Assembly: GCA_026770585.1 (NCBI GenBank)
Contig: MU646555.1
Span: 268,578 to 283,442, forward strand
From: Baffinella frigidus
Taxonomy: Eukaryota > Cryptophyceae > Cryptomonadales > Baffinellaceae
Reading direction: 5' to 3'
DNA length: 14,865 bases
The notes beneath the pieces were generated by a model. That model did no database searches and had not been told where the DNA came from. It saw nothing but the letters and a program-made list of their open reading frames with translations. Positions 5,345 through 13,700 of the stretch are shown piece by piece; positions within the stretch are counted from its first letter, which is position 1; the number at the start of each line of letters is the position of its first letter. The translations under genes were made by a program, and so were the position numbers.

Positions 5345-6931
5345 TTACACTTCTACTGCGTTTATGATGGGGATTAGCTGTAGTATCTGCCAGCTTCGAT
5401 TCCACCCGTGATTTACGAGTTTATCGATCAGAAAATCGTCGAATTTAACGAGATGCGGGCGGGCTTCGAAATCAATGTCATCGCTGGGAATTTCTTCCCC
5501 TGTCAATGGGTTGTAATACAACACGCGGGTCGATGCCCGTTCGTGATATAAATTCAACCTCACGTCTTGATTTGACTGAAATTCCCTGTTATTGACCAAA
5601 TCTGGAAGCGATGGATTATACGTGTGATGAACGTCTTCGTAAACGGGAATCGTCCCGGTCGGAAACAGACCACACGTGCGTTGATCTCCGAACACTCCAC
5701 CGAAATTTGAAAGATTACCGATCGACGATTGATGAGACCCTAGGAAAATCCAAACACCTTCTGAAGGGTGTTGTTTACAAATGATGCCGTTGGTGATCGA
5801 GGTAGTGTCTACACAGTTGTTGAAAAGAGCAACACGGCCATCATCTGTAAGCGAGATATCGTTCTCGATTGTGTCTGTCGTAAAGACTGGTATTGTAGAG
5901 TTTTCTTCGAATGCGTACTGGTCTTGCACCATCGGAACGCTTAGTTTTAGTGCTTCGGTGAAGAGTTTGATTGTTCGACAACGGCTTCTAGTGCTCGTTC
6001 TACGGAGCCACCACGTCTCTTCACACGACTCCAACTCAGATGCCGTCGCGTCTCCTATTAGATCTAAATTTAGATTGTAGAATTGCTCTGATGCACGCCT
6101 GCACCCACCGGATACAACCAGAAATAGCTTGTGTTCACGTCTTCCAGAATCCCTTGATCGTACATAAGCATGATATACCCCGATCGACGAAGGCATATCA
6201 CAATTCCATTTCTTGCTATCCCGACCCCTCATTGTAGACGAAAAACGCCCAATGCGCTCTGCTATCAGATTTTCCAGCAAGATATCACTGCGCTCTCGAC
6301 CCGTACAGTGATCATCTAACGTCATAGCCGGTATCTCCATATCGACTGCTACTGGCATATGATCCAAACTAATCAGAGTATCTGGCGTGTATGCGTTTAT
6401 TTCTGCAAGTACTTTAAGTATACTCGCCCGGACCGAGACAGGATCGCTCAGTAACCGAATAACATCGGGGTGGATGTCACAGCCACCCGGTTCGCATTCG
6501 ACACACGTGCTGCCTTTGAACATATCTCTTGTCATGGGGAGAGTTACGCAGTCGCTTTGCGCGTCGACCACGAGTCTAAAACCACCCAAATTGCCCGTCA
6601 TATTTATTGCGTGAGTGGGACCAACGAAAACCTCTGCTTTGGGGTCACTTGATATCAAAGAGGAATATGTAGTCATTTCGTTCTCAGAAACCGTGTGTAA
6701 TGCGTTTTGGGTGTGTATACGCGACAATATCCCTGTAGGGGCGGTTTGAGGTTGTAGATTGTCTCCGACGAGACCGAACACAGAATCATCGTCAAGTGGG
6801 TCTACGTCGTTGTCTTCGTATGGATTCTCGGGGCTATTGTGGGTCTTATCTGGGGCAAACGGGTCGTCTTCATCATACGAAGACGGGTCAATCGTTGAGC
6901 GCAACGGTGTATGATCGAATTCGAATTCCAT
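5345..6931 (-). CDS. 528-aa soluble protein, unknown
   Basis: No signal peptide or membrane segment is visible. The first 60 residues are acidic and probably disordered (rich in Asp, Glu, Pro, Asn). The remainder looks globular. Residues 143-154 give C-x2-C-x4-C-x2-H, a possible zinc-binding knuckle not matching the retroviral CCHC order. A basic patch occurs at about 308-322. The C-terminus (498-528) is Trp/Ile/Leu-rich and may be an interaction helix. No family is recognised; a virion, tegument-like or regulatory protein would be compatible, but none is shown. The ATG is preceded at 24 nt by a strong TATA box, supporting the start. It is followed upstream by two membrane-protein genes on the same strand. 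Confidence 0.75.
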   Translation of the reverse strand: MEFEFDHTPLRSTIDPSSYDEDDPFAPDKTHNSPENPYEDNDVDPLDDDSVFGLVGDNLQPQTAPTGILSRIHTQNALHTVSENEMTTYSSLISSDPKAEVFVGPTHAINMTGNLGGFRLVVDAQSDCVTLPMTRDMFKGSTCVECEPGGCDIHPDVIRLLSDPVSVRASILKVLAEINAYTPDTLISLDHMPVAVDMEIPAMTLDDHCTGRERSDILLENLIAERIGRFSSTMRGRDSKKWNCDMPSSIGVYHAYVRSRDSGRREHKLFLVVSGGCRRASEQFYNLNLDLIGDATASELESCEETWWLRRTSTRSRCRTIKLFTEALKLSVPMVQDQYAFEENSTIPVFTTDTIENDISLTDDGRVALFNNCVDTTSITNGIICKQHPSEGVWIFLGSHQSSIGNLSNFGGVFGDQRTCGLFPTGTIPVYEDVHHTYNPSLPDLVNNREFQSNQDVRLNLYHERASTRVLYYNPLTGEEIPSDDIDFEARPHLVKFDDFLIDKLVNHGWNRSWQILQLIPIINAVEV

Positions 6932-6954
6932 CTACATAACGGTTGTGGTGGTGA

Positions 6955-6964
6955 TTTTTATATA
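6955..6964 (-). promoter_or_regulatory. TATA box of the 528-aa gene
   Basis: The minus strand reads TATATAAAAA, 23 nt before the ATG at 6931. It is among the clearest TATA boxes in the window. A second TATA-like TATAAAT lies further upstream (about 7025-7032). Confidence 0.6.
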
Positions 6965-7087
6965 GAAACACCCTTTGTTTATGTTCATTTACACATACAC
7001 ACACTCACCTGCTACGACGGTCGATTTATACGGTCTAGTTGTCTTGAAGGTCATGCGTGTATTCGAAATTAGAAATAGTTCCATGGC

Positions 7088-8524
7088 TTAGAGATTATTG
7101 TCCATTTCTACGTCGAGTTTGACGTCTTCCACCTGTCTACCATCCTCCAATGCAGACCCATGCCCTTTCTTCATATAAAGTAACCACGGCGATGGGTGAA
7201 GATATTTGAGAACATTAAATACGAGTGCGATTGTACCGAGTCCGAGAGCGACGCAATATGCGCGGTACGCATTGTCGTCCATATGCGTGTTGTTGATTTC
7301 ACGACTAGACATGATTACCAACAGTGTTGTTATGACGACCAAGTTTGAGCGGTTCATGACGTTAGCGATCACAACTATCATCGTAGGTATTTTCACGAAT
7401 GGAGCACAGAGTAAGAGGGGGATGTTACCCGAGCTGTCAACGGACGTCCGAGTGAAAAAGTCCAAGTCGAAGTGTATAGATGCGTTGACATCGGAGTGAA
7501 ACTCTATGTCTAGAGCGTTACCAGTGGCGTTATCCAACAGAGAAAGTTGTTGGTACACGGAATCGGTTTCATTATACGAACCGGTCTTTCGAAATTGATG
7601 TAGGATTGTAGACATTTCCCCACGCGTGGCAAGGAAGAATAGTACAAAACAGAAACAGATAGTAAACACGAACGGCGTGCATTCAAAAATTGTCTGTAGA
7701 GGTTTCTGTTTTGGTGATACGGTGACCAAAAACCATGGCGAAATTAGAGGTAGCAGTACAGAGAACGTCACGTCGAAAATGTTGTCAACCGAAGAGTTCT
7801 TCTTGTTCTCAGAGATGTCTGCGCCAATGAGCCCGATGCAAAACATGATGAAAGCCGCGGTCGCAAAGACACATGAAGCAACGGTCAAGACACGTTTAAG
7901 ATGAATTTCAGATCCAGGCCCAGAAACGCCGAGGTTTTTACACTCAGTTGAACGAGACAGAATCGCAAGAATGTTACAACTTTGTATAATGGACATGATC
8001 AATAGCCCCGAGATGAAAGCTGTAGTAGGTGCGGGTGATACAGTGTCAATGCAGTACGTCGCAGTGAACGCCGCGATACCGAGAAGATACACGTCTGTGT
8101 ATATATTGCGTCGCTCTTCGATGACAATCTCTTGTTCTGGCATGAAGTGCGAGCGAACAGTTTCAATGTCGTCTGTTTCAAACCCATCATAATCCAAACC
8201 AAGCCCGTTGTTACAATCAGGGTGGGGAATGTGTGGATCTTGATATGTATCAGTCTCTCCAGGCCTATCATTGACAGCGTTCTTCATAGCGGTTGTGAGT
8301 GGGGAAAACAAGTAGTTACTACCGAATCTAATGTCACATCCCATGCAAGTCCTTACAACAACCTTGATTATAACAAGTAAGACCCCCTCTGCAAGCCCTA
8401 TCATGAGAATGACGCTACTCACAAACAGTTGCTTCTCTACACTGAGACTCCCTGGGCTGAGAAACACGTTCAGTCCACCAGAACTGAGCAACAATAGTGT
8501 TTGTAGGACTGCCGATGTGATCAT
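7088..8524 (-). CDS. ten-pass membrane protein, predicted glycoprotein
   Basis: A 478-aa protein. Hydrophobic segments lie at about 5-23, 33-55, 145-163, 168-189, 211-235, 250-269, 279-299, 367-388, 394-408 and 421-441. The first could instead be a signal peptide. A polar, acidic loop (60-144) follows the second segment. A loop of about 65 residues (300-366) carries three N-glycosylation sequons (N318-E-T, N332-A-T, N347-A-S), which argues that it faces the lumen or exterior. The tail (445-478) is acidic and probably cytoplasmic. A Pro/aromatic motif (PLISPWFL, 259-266) and an ECTPF sequence (281-285) in segments 6-7 look like conserved functional positions. It is possibly a virion envelope or host-membrane protein; no family is recognised with confidence. 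The 145-nt gap to the next gene upstream carries no strong TATA, only TTTAAG (about 8579-8584). Confidence 0.8.
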   Translation of the reverse strand: MITSAVLQTLLLLSSGGLNVFLSPGSLSVEKQLFVSSVILMIGLAEGVLLVIIKVVVRTCMGCDIRFGSNYLFSPLTTAMKNAVNDRPGETDTYQDPHIPHPDCNNGLGLDYDGFETDDIETVRSHFMPEQEIVIEERRNIYTDVYLLGIAAFTATYCIDTVSPAPTTAFISGLLIMSIIQSCNILAILSRSTECKNLGVSGPGSEIHLKRVLTVASCVFATAAFIMFCIGLIGADISENKKNSSVDNIFDVTFSVLLPLISPWFLVTVSPKQKPLQTIFECTPFVFTICFCFVLFFLATRGEMSTILHQFRKTGSYNETDSVYQQLSLLDNATGNALDIEFHSDVNASIHFDLDFFTRTSVDSSGNIPLLLCAPFVKIPTMIVVIANVMNRSNLVVITTLLVIMSSREINNTHMDDNAYRAYCVALGLGTIALVFNVLKYLHPSPWLLYMKKGHGSALEDGRQVEDVKLDVEMDNNL

Positions 8525-8628
8525 TGGACAATATCTTTGAACAGTTAACTTGGCTATGTGACACTCTTACACACACCCTTAAATGTTTGATGTAAACGAA
8601 ACAGACGATAAACTCCCAAATACTATAC

Positions 8629-8634
8629 TTTATT
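8629..8634 (-). terminator. poly(A) signal of the 655-aa gene
   Basis: TTTATT on the plus strand, which reads AATAAA on the minus strand, 36 nt after the stop of the 655-aa membrane-protein gene. Confidence 0.6.
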
Positions 8635-8669
8635 AACAACGTTGGAGCAACCCTAAGACATGCGTAGAA

Positions 8670-10637
8670 TTAGACCAAAACGGGCCACCCTGAAAGCGCA
8701 TTTACGTTACTGAGACCAGAAAAGACGACGACCTTGACCAAGAACGACCCGAACACGACAATCAGGAAATTGCCTAGGAATGAAGGAAGGATGTGTTCAG
8801 TTCCCTCTATTCCAAGCCCACCCGTGCCTACCTTCTTCTTCGTGTAAAATTTCATCCAGTCAACCCGCATAGCAATCGACTTAAAGAGTGTCTCCAAGAC
8901 AATGATACCAGTCACCATTACGATAAGCCGCGCGCCCCACCTACTTTGGGTTACCGATGGCGTGGCATACGGCGCGTCATAGAACGTGTTCACCCCCAGT
9001 GCGTGGATAAGCAGTAGATACGCCAGGATGATTGCGTACGTCAAGTAGCCGAGAGCATCAAGTCCGGGACGCCCATGGCTTTTACCTATAGACAGCACCT
9101 TCTCTTCTACAACCCCGGCAGCGGACACGTCTGTGATAACCTGGTGGTTGTCGGTCTTGCTCAGAGACTTCCGGAATCGCAAGTGTAGACCGAGTAGAGC
9201 AAACACAGCCCACGCCGCGAAAAACGCAGTCTGAACGCGCCATTGATCGATTCCGATAGCACCAGGCATCATGGTTGCGACGAGTATCAGCGGCATTACA
9301 ACGGAGAATTCCATGTAGATGAGTTGACGCATATGAGTTGACATGTCGTCGCCTATCTCAGTGTTAAACTTCAACTTGAGACCGCCGTTGACCGTCCATG
9401 ACTGTGTGCATTCTACCATGTAATAGTACTGGTATAGCCACGCCATAAGCTGGTTGACAAGCGAGTAGAATAGATTACTACCGGGAACGCCAGACCATTT
9501 AGTCGTTGCGCTAAACATAACCAGGGTCAGGATCAGCCCTGTGAGATTCCATGCGTGCACGACGACGACGCGAGCAGAGCTCCAATGGTTCCACGAAGAC
9601 CACGGCACTTGGGTCACAGCCAAAGCGAATGAACTGGCGCTCCACAGCGCGGTGAAAAGCATAAAGTTACAGTGCACTGCGTCCACACGAAGCATCGTGC
9701 TACTACCACTCAGTTCATACATATTAGGAACTTTGTCGGCCATGGTTGTAACAGAATTCATCGTGTAGAGGACTTCTGATTCCACACCAAAGGCGTTCTT
9801 GACGAATGCGTCGATAGTAGCGGGCGGGGGCGTGGTCCCATACGACTGCAACACGCGGTCTGCGTGGAACACCTCGACACCTATAATACCCGGCATGGTA
9901 AATGCGTGTATCGCCAGGGTGACAGCGAATGCAACGGTCATGCCAAAGTTGAGACCGGTCAATGTGAAGCGTGCGCCGTCGACCACCTTTTTTATTGTGT
10001 CCCCGGAAACCCGCGAACGTTTACGTACATGTTCTTGGGAGAGGGTTTTATTGAGTAGGGGAGTGTTCCCAGTCTCCTTAATCGATCCCTGGAATTCTGG
10101 AGCGGTTGCAAAGGGTGTCTCTGCGCGAGTGCTAGAGTAAGGATTCTGGGGTGCGTTTTGGTGGTTTGCGTATATCGTTGGATGGTCGGTGCCTGGGGCG
10201 TGCTGCGATGAAAAAGACTGCCCTGGAATGGAAGTATAACCATCCCCGTTGCCATACATACCTTCTCCGGACGAACGTGTCGGCCTCTGCATTGGACTGG
10301 GATTGTACGTCGATTCAGGCCTGGGGTGGTTGTTTGGAACAGTAGTTTGACCTGGGCGTTGAGATTGTACTGGTGAGGTTGCTACCTGTGGCGCGTGCGT
10401 CTGTGGAGAGCGGTGTTGTGGGGGTAGTGAATTAGAATGAGACAACCGCTGCTTGTGCCCATTCTGATGCTGGTGGTGACCGCCAACCGTATGGTTGTTA
10501 ATTGTATCGGGGTCGAGTGGGTACGCGGTATGATTGGCATGTGACAGATGATCGTGACTGTGCATATCATTATGGGTGTATGCGTTTGGAACAGGGTTGT
10601 AAACGGTTGGTCCGTCATCGCAACTAGAGGTCACCAT
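8670..10637 (-). CDS. His-rich nine-pass membrane protein, possibly heliorhodopsin-like
   Basis: A 655-aa protein. Residues 1-220 are polar and low-complexity (His, Gln, Pro, Ser, Asn) with HSHDH and HHQHQNGH clusters, probably disordered and cytoplasmic, ending in a basic stretch (VRKRSR). Hydrophobic segments lie at about 229-251, 322-342, 357-377, 388-410, 438-458, 467-486, 528-548, 568-590 and 616-644. The positive-inside rule predicts N-terminus in and C-terminus out: basic loops at 487-527 and 590-612 fall on the inner side. Within the last seven segments, K635 lies in the middle of the final helix in a SFLVK context, and E443 lies in the third in a YMEFS context. These are the positions of the retinal lysine and counterion glutamate in heliorhodopsins, which also have an inverted (N-in) topology. 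This match is by eye and partial; a different viral multi-pass envelope protein (for example a gM-like one) is the main alternative. TATA box and AATAAA flank the gene. Confidence 0.8.
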   Translation of the reverse strand: MVTSSCDDGPTVYNPVPNAYTHNDMHSHDHLSHANHTAYPLDPDTINNHTVGGHHQHQNGHKQRLSHSNSLPPQHRSPQTHAPQVATSPVQSQRPGQTTVPNNHPRPESTYNPSPMQRPTRSSGEGMYGNGDGYTSIPGQSFSSQHAPGTDHPTIYANHQNAPQNPYSSTRAETPFATAPEFQGSIKETGNTPLLNKTLSQEHVRKRSRVSGDTIKKVVDGARFTLTGLNFGMTVAFAVTLAIHAFTMPGIIGVEVFHADRVLQSYGTTPPPATIDAFVKNAFGVESEVLYTMNSVTTMADKVPNMYELSGSSTMLRVDAVHCNFMLFTALWSASSFALAVTQVPWSSWNHWSSARVVVVHAWNLTGLILTLVMFSATTKWSGVPGSNLFYSLVNQLMAWLYQYYYMVECTQSWTVNGGLKLKFNTEIGDDMSTHMRQLIYMEFSVVMPLILVATMMPGAIGIDQWRVQTAFFAAWAVFALLGLHLRFRKSLSKTDNHQVITDVSAAGVVEEKVLSIGKSHGRPGLDALGYLTYAIILAYLLLIHALGVNTFYDAPYATPSVTQSRWGARLIVMVTGIIVLETLFKSIAMRVDWMKFYTKKKVGTGGLGIEGTEHILPSFLGNFLIVVFGSFLVKVVVFSGLSNVNALSGWPVLV

Positions 10638-10670
10638 TTCACAGTATGATATGTTTCACACGGAGCGGTG

Positions 10671-10679
10671 TTTTTATAC
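10671..10679 (-). promoter_or_regulatory. TATA box of the 655-aa gene
   Basis: The minus strand reads GTATAAAAA, 33 nt upstream of the ATG at 10637. This supports that start codon. Confidence 0.6.
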
Positions 10680-10756
10680 TCTCAAGTGGAAACCTGTGAA
10701 ACGGGTCGTGGAAATTTCTATGTTTTGTAGATTTACTATTACATGTCTCATATGGA

Positions 10757-11222
10757 ACCCACCGCGAACCGGAACCCGGAACCCGGAACCGGAACCCGTT
10801 GCTACGCAACGGGGTCCCCAGAACCCAGAACCCGTTGCTACGCAACGGGGTCCCCAGAACCCAGAACCCGTTGCTACGCAACGGGGTCCCCAGAACCCAC
10901 ACAGAACCCGTTGCTACACAACGGGGTCCCTAGAACCCACACCGAACCCGCGGCGATCCCGATGCTGTTTGGCACGATTACAACCAGCAACGGGATCCCC
11001 AGAACCAGCAACGGGATCCCCAGAACCAGCAACGGGATCCCCAGAACCCGCCGCGAACCCGAACCCGGAACCGGAACCCCGAGCCGGAACCCCGAACCCC
11101 GAGCCCGGAACCCAGAACCCCGAACCCGGAACCCGGAACCCCGAGCCCGGAACCCCGAACCCGGAACCCGTTGCGAAGCAACGGGGTCTGCGAAGCAACG
11201 GGGGTTGCGTAGCAACGGGGGG
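10757..11222. repeat. nested GGAACCC minisatellite with hairpin units
   Basis: The tract has several layers. (1) GGAACCC/GGAACCG heptamers lie at both sides (10770-10795, about 11060-11170). (2) A 36-bp unit contains the hairpin CCCGTTGC-TAC-GCAACGGG, at 10795, 10831 and 10867, with a fourth mutated hairpin at 10907. (3) A 21-bp unit, CAGCAACGGGATCCCC plus AGAAC, occurs three times (10985-11047). (4) Three GCAACGGGG units lie at the right end (11176-11222), two with GTTGC/GCAAC arms. Several frames on both strands stay open only because the sequence lacks stops, giving Pro/Gly-rich artefacts. It separates the 655-aa and 160-aa genes and could be a replication or recombination element. Confidence 0.9.
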
Positions 11223-11242
11223 GTGTATACTACACACCCAGG

Positions 11243-11725
11243 CTAGACAGGGACTTCGCCAGTAGAGTCTTCGATTTCGTCGTCAAGTTCGATCTCCTCG
11301 TCGGAGCTATCTTCGTCAGATGTCTCTGATTCGACGATCTCGGTCTTCTCTGGTTCGACATTGGCTGGTTCGACATTGACTGGTTCCATCTCGGTTTCGA
11401 TCTCGGACTCGGCATCTGAATCCGCTGTTGTATCACGCGACGCGAGTTCCTCGTCGATCAACTTAACTTTTCCAGTGAGGAACGTGAGGCGGGCGTCCGT
11501 CGTGTTGAGTCGCTCGCGTAGTGACTCGGCCCGCGGGGTCAGGGTCTCGATGCGCTTACGAAACTGAAGACACTTGAGCTTAAGCTTGCCGGTCTCGCTC
11601 CGATTGAACGGATTGCGCGGGGGTTTCGGAGGCTTTGGTGTCGCCTTTCTTTTCTTCTTCACACCATCGGTCGCGACGCGGGGAATCGCCGGCTTGCGAG
11701 ACTTTGACGCCTTGGACGCTTCCAT
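11243..11725 (-). CDS. basic / coiled-coil / acidic nuclear-type protein
   Basis: A 160-aa protein with three zones. Residues 1-45 are Lys/Pro/Arg-rich with a nuclear localisation signal KKKRK (23-27). Residues 46-98 form a probable coiled coil (Leu, Lys, Arg, Glu). Residues 99-160 are strongly acidic, with a short EP.NVEPANVEP repeat at 114-125 and casein-kinase-2-like SDEDSSDEE. Such layouts are seen in histone-chaperone-like and viral transcription or tegument proteins; no specific family is recognised. The ATG is preceded by a TATA-like TAGTATAC. The gene is flanked on both sides by the same 13-bp sequence GGGGTGTATACTA (11220-11232 and 11752-11764). Confidence 0.7.
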   Translation of the reverse strand: MEASKASKSRKPAIPRVATDGVKKKRKATPKPPKPPRNPFNRSETGKLKLKCLQFRKRIETLTPRAESLRERLNTTDARLTFLTGKVKLIDEELASRDTTADSDAESEIETEMEPVNVEPANVEPEKTEIVESETSDEDSSDEEIELDDEIEDSTGEVPV

Positions 11726-11751
11726 CAGTGATCTATTAGGGCGACCGGGTT

Positions 11752-11764
11752 GGGGTGTATACTA
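11752..11764 (-). promoter_or_regulatory. TATA-like element, flanking direct repeat
   Basis: The minus strand reads TAGTATACACCCC, 26 nt upstream of the ATG at 11725. An identical copy lies just past the stop of the same gene (11220-11232). Confidence 0.45.
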
Positions 11765-11775
11765 AGACGACTTAG

Positions 11776-11948
11776 TTGGTTTGGGTTTACTACCGAGCTT
11801 GGTTATGGGTACTATAGAGACCCAATACGGAACTTGGTTTGGGTTTACTACCGAGCTTGGTTATGGGTACTACAGAGACCCAATACGGAACTTGGTTTGG
11901 GTTTACTACCGAGCTTGGTTATGGGTACTACAGAGACCAATCCGGAAC
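11776..11948. repeat. three 58-bp tandem repeats
   Basis: Copies start at 11776, 11834 and 11892, beginning TTGGTTTGGGTTTACTACCG and ending near ACCCAATACGGAAC. Differences are one T/C in the first copy and a 1-bp deletion plus one substitution at the end of the third. The period is not a multiple of three, so frames through it are not a repeat protein. It lies in the divergent region between the 160-aa and 505-aa genes. Bases 11949-12158 add a short hairpin with T8 (AAAGAC-G-GTCTTT, about 11980-11998) and a 14-bp-period duplication of CTTCATATACGAC (12014-12040). Confidence 0.9.
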
Positions 11949-12092
11949 TTTGCAAAAACGATGAGCATTTATGTAGACGAAAGACGGTCTTTTTTTTGTT
12001 GAAAAAAAGTGCTCTTCATATACGACCCTTCATATACGACACATTTGTAGACTGAACCATACTGTCTGGATTCCAAACCAATTTTCGTTTCG

Positions 12093-12099
12093 TTTATAG
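12093..12099 (+). promoter_or_regulatory. TATA-like box of the 505-aa gene
   Basis: TTTATAG on the plus strand, about 60 nt upstream of the ATG at 12159. It is the best candidate in the leader region, but a weak match. Confidence 0.35.
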
Positions 12100-12158
12100 T
12101 ATTTACGCCTGTACCTATCCATTTAGTAATCAGTTAAGACGGCCCGACGTGTAACCCC

Positions 12159-13676
12159 ATGCAAACGGAGACAAACCGGTACAAAGTCAAAACTGGACCG
12201 GTTTCACACCATCACAACCCCACACCCTACGACACCCTTGGAATTTTCAAAGACTCTGTGGTGGTATATATCATTCCAGACCGAACCCCGAGCTTCAACG
12301 AGCGAACCGGTGATGTCGGGGAGTCTACCTGGGCTCTTGACGTGTCGTCGACTGGATTGCGGTGCGCGCGAGACGCACTGCGAGAATACGGGGCATTGTA
12401 TACAGGACATAGCCCGCATAAGACGGTTCTGGCGCAAGACGAAGTGTACACTCTTAGCATGAAATTGCACACGGGGGGGTTCGAACTATGTCTACACAGT
12501 ACAGAACATCTCATGGCACCCGATTCGCATGCGACTCGTCGTATCGACCCTTCAAATCCGGGGGTACAGCGCCCGGCTTCGTTAGTTGCGCTAGATATTC
12601 CGCTAGTTACGGTGTCGCACCATTTCCACCGTATGGATAACTTCATAGAGGAGACACACCGATTCCCACACGCCCCGTGTGTGAAGGGTATGCTATTGGT
12701 TGCACAGAAACTACTGTACAACAATATGCCCGCGATGTCGTTGCGGTCAATGGGGTCGAACCGCACGGCATCTACATATCAAAACATGCAACCGATTGAC
12801 ATTACCAGGGCACTGCAGGCAATGCGTCTTGTTTCTGACAACCCACGAGTCGTGACAATCCTAAACAGACTAAGAGCAAAGAACAGCCCCAAGTGTGCAA
12901 TTGTGAAGTATGTGAGCAGTGCCGTGCTCACGGCAATGAATACAGACACGTCCACTGGGCCAAACGATGGTCATACCACGGGCTTCGACGACGAATTCGA
13001 CGTGTTGATACACCAAAGCAACGCATTGCGACACGCTATCGCGTATCAGAACATGGCCGTGGCAACTATCCTCAACAAGAAATGTGGGCTTGACATGCAG
13101 GAAATTACCGTGGCGCTACATAGCGGGCTCTCGTTCTGTCACGCATGTTCGTACGATACCTGGCCTACGCTACCAACCGCCACGGATGGTTCCGTGCATC
13201 TCATAAACGGCACAGACTTTACGACATCTTTAACAGACACAGTGAAAAACCTTGTCATATGCGAAACACTTGCAATCAACGAAGAGACGCAGTGGTCGCG
13301 TATCCGACATAATTTCCGTGTATCTGCAGCCACCGGTCCGTTCCACGAACCAATGGCAATAGAGTGCCACGCAACAGGCTCGGGTGTTGTGTTTTTCAGG
13401 CGCGAGGCCGACGGTTTCATCGATCATTTCTCAAAACAATTCATCGGTGCCGCATACGTACCACCTAGGATTGCCATGACGACTCCGTCCAAAACCAGTG
13501 ATTCTGAGACGATCCGTACCATGGAATTCGAACCGACCTTACAGGCTTCGGTCTTGCAGGCTTCGTTGACAGAACTCGCAGTACAGACCACGTCTTCCAA
13601 GCGAGCGCTCATGCGAAACGCAACCGAATCACTATTCCACCTTGACTCGATCTGTATCCACAACAGATCAACCTGA
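12159..13676 (+). CDS. 505-aa protein, unknown
   Basis: A soluble-looking protein without signal peptide or obvious membrane segment. It has balanced composition and no low-complexity region, which argues for a globular virion or enzyme-like protein rather than a chance ORF. Visible features are a His cluster near the N-terminus (SHHH), a helical, Leu/Ala/Met-rich middle (about 165-265) and a short LQASVLQASL duplication near residues 465-475. Cys and His residues are scattered without zinc-finger spacing. No catalytic motif is recognised. It starts the rightward block that continues with the 53-aa ORF after 24 nt and the NlpC/P60 gene. No AATAAA follows directly, so its transcript may run on to the ATTAAA at 13911-13916. 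Confidence 0.75.
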   Translation: MQTETNRYKVKTGPVSHHHNPTPYDTLGIFKDSVVVYIIPDRTPSFNERTGDVGESTWALDVSSTGLRCARDALREYGALYTGHSPHKTVLAQDEVYTLSMKLHTGGFELCLHSTEHLMAPDSHATRRIDPSNPGVQRPASLVALDIPLVTVSHHFHRMDNFIEETHRFPHAPCVKGMLLVAQKLLYNNMPAMSLRSMGSNRTASTYQNMQPIDITRALQAMRLVSDNPRVVTILNRLRAKNSPKCAIVKYVSSAVLTAMNTDTSTGPNDGHTTGFDDEFDVLIHQSNALRHAIAYQNMAVATILNKKCGLDMQEITVALHSGLSFCHACSYDTWPTLPTATDGSVHLINGTDFTTSLTDTVKNLVICETLAINEETQWSRIRHNFRVSAATGPFHEPMAIECHATGSGVVFFRREADGFIDHFSKQFIGAAYVPPRIAMTTPSKTSDSETIRTMEFEPTLQASVLQASLTELAVQTTSSKRALMRNATESLFHLDSICIHNRST

Positions 13677-13700
13677 TTAGGAAAACCCGAAACCCATTCA

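Noticed and set aside
10651-11265. Pro/Gly-rich ORFs over the minisatellite (204, 167, 113 and 107 aa on both strands)
   Set aside because: Several frames on both strands are open because the GGAACCC repeats lack stop codons. The translations are repeat artefacts with no consistent promoter or start.
11980-11998. Hairpin plus T8 resembling a bacterial intrinsic terminator
   Set aside because: It lies upstream of a gene in an apparently eukaryotic-type genome and the stem is only 6 bp; a Pol III stop or chance is as likely.
11750-12055. 101-aa ORF over the 58-bp repeats
   Set aside because: It begins at TTG, and the 58-bp period shifts frame at every copy, so the protein has no true repeats; it looks like promoter-region DNA.
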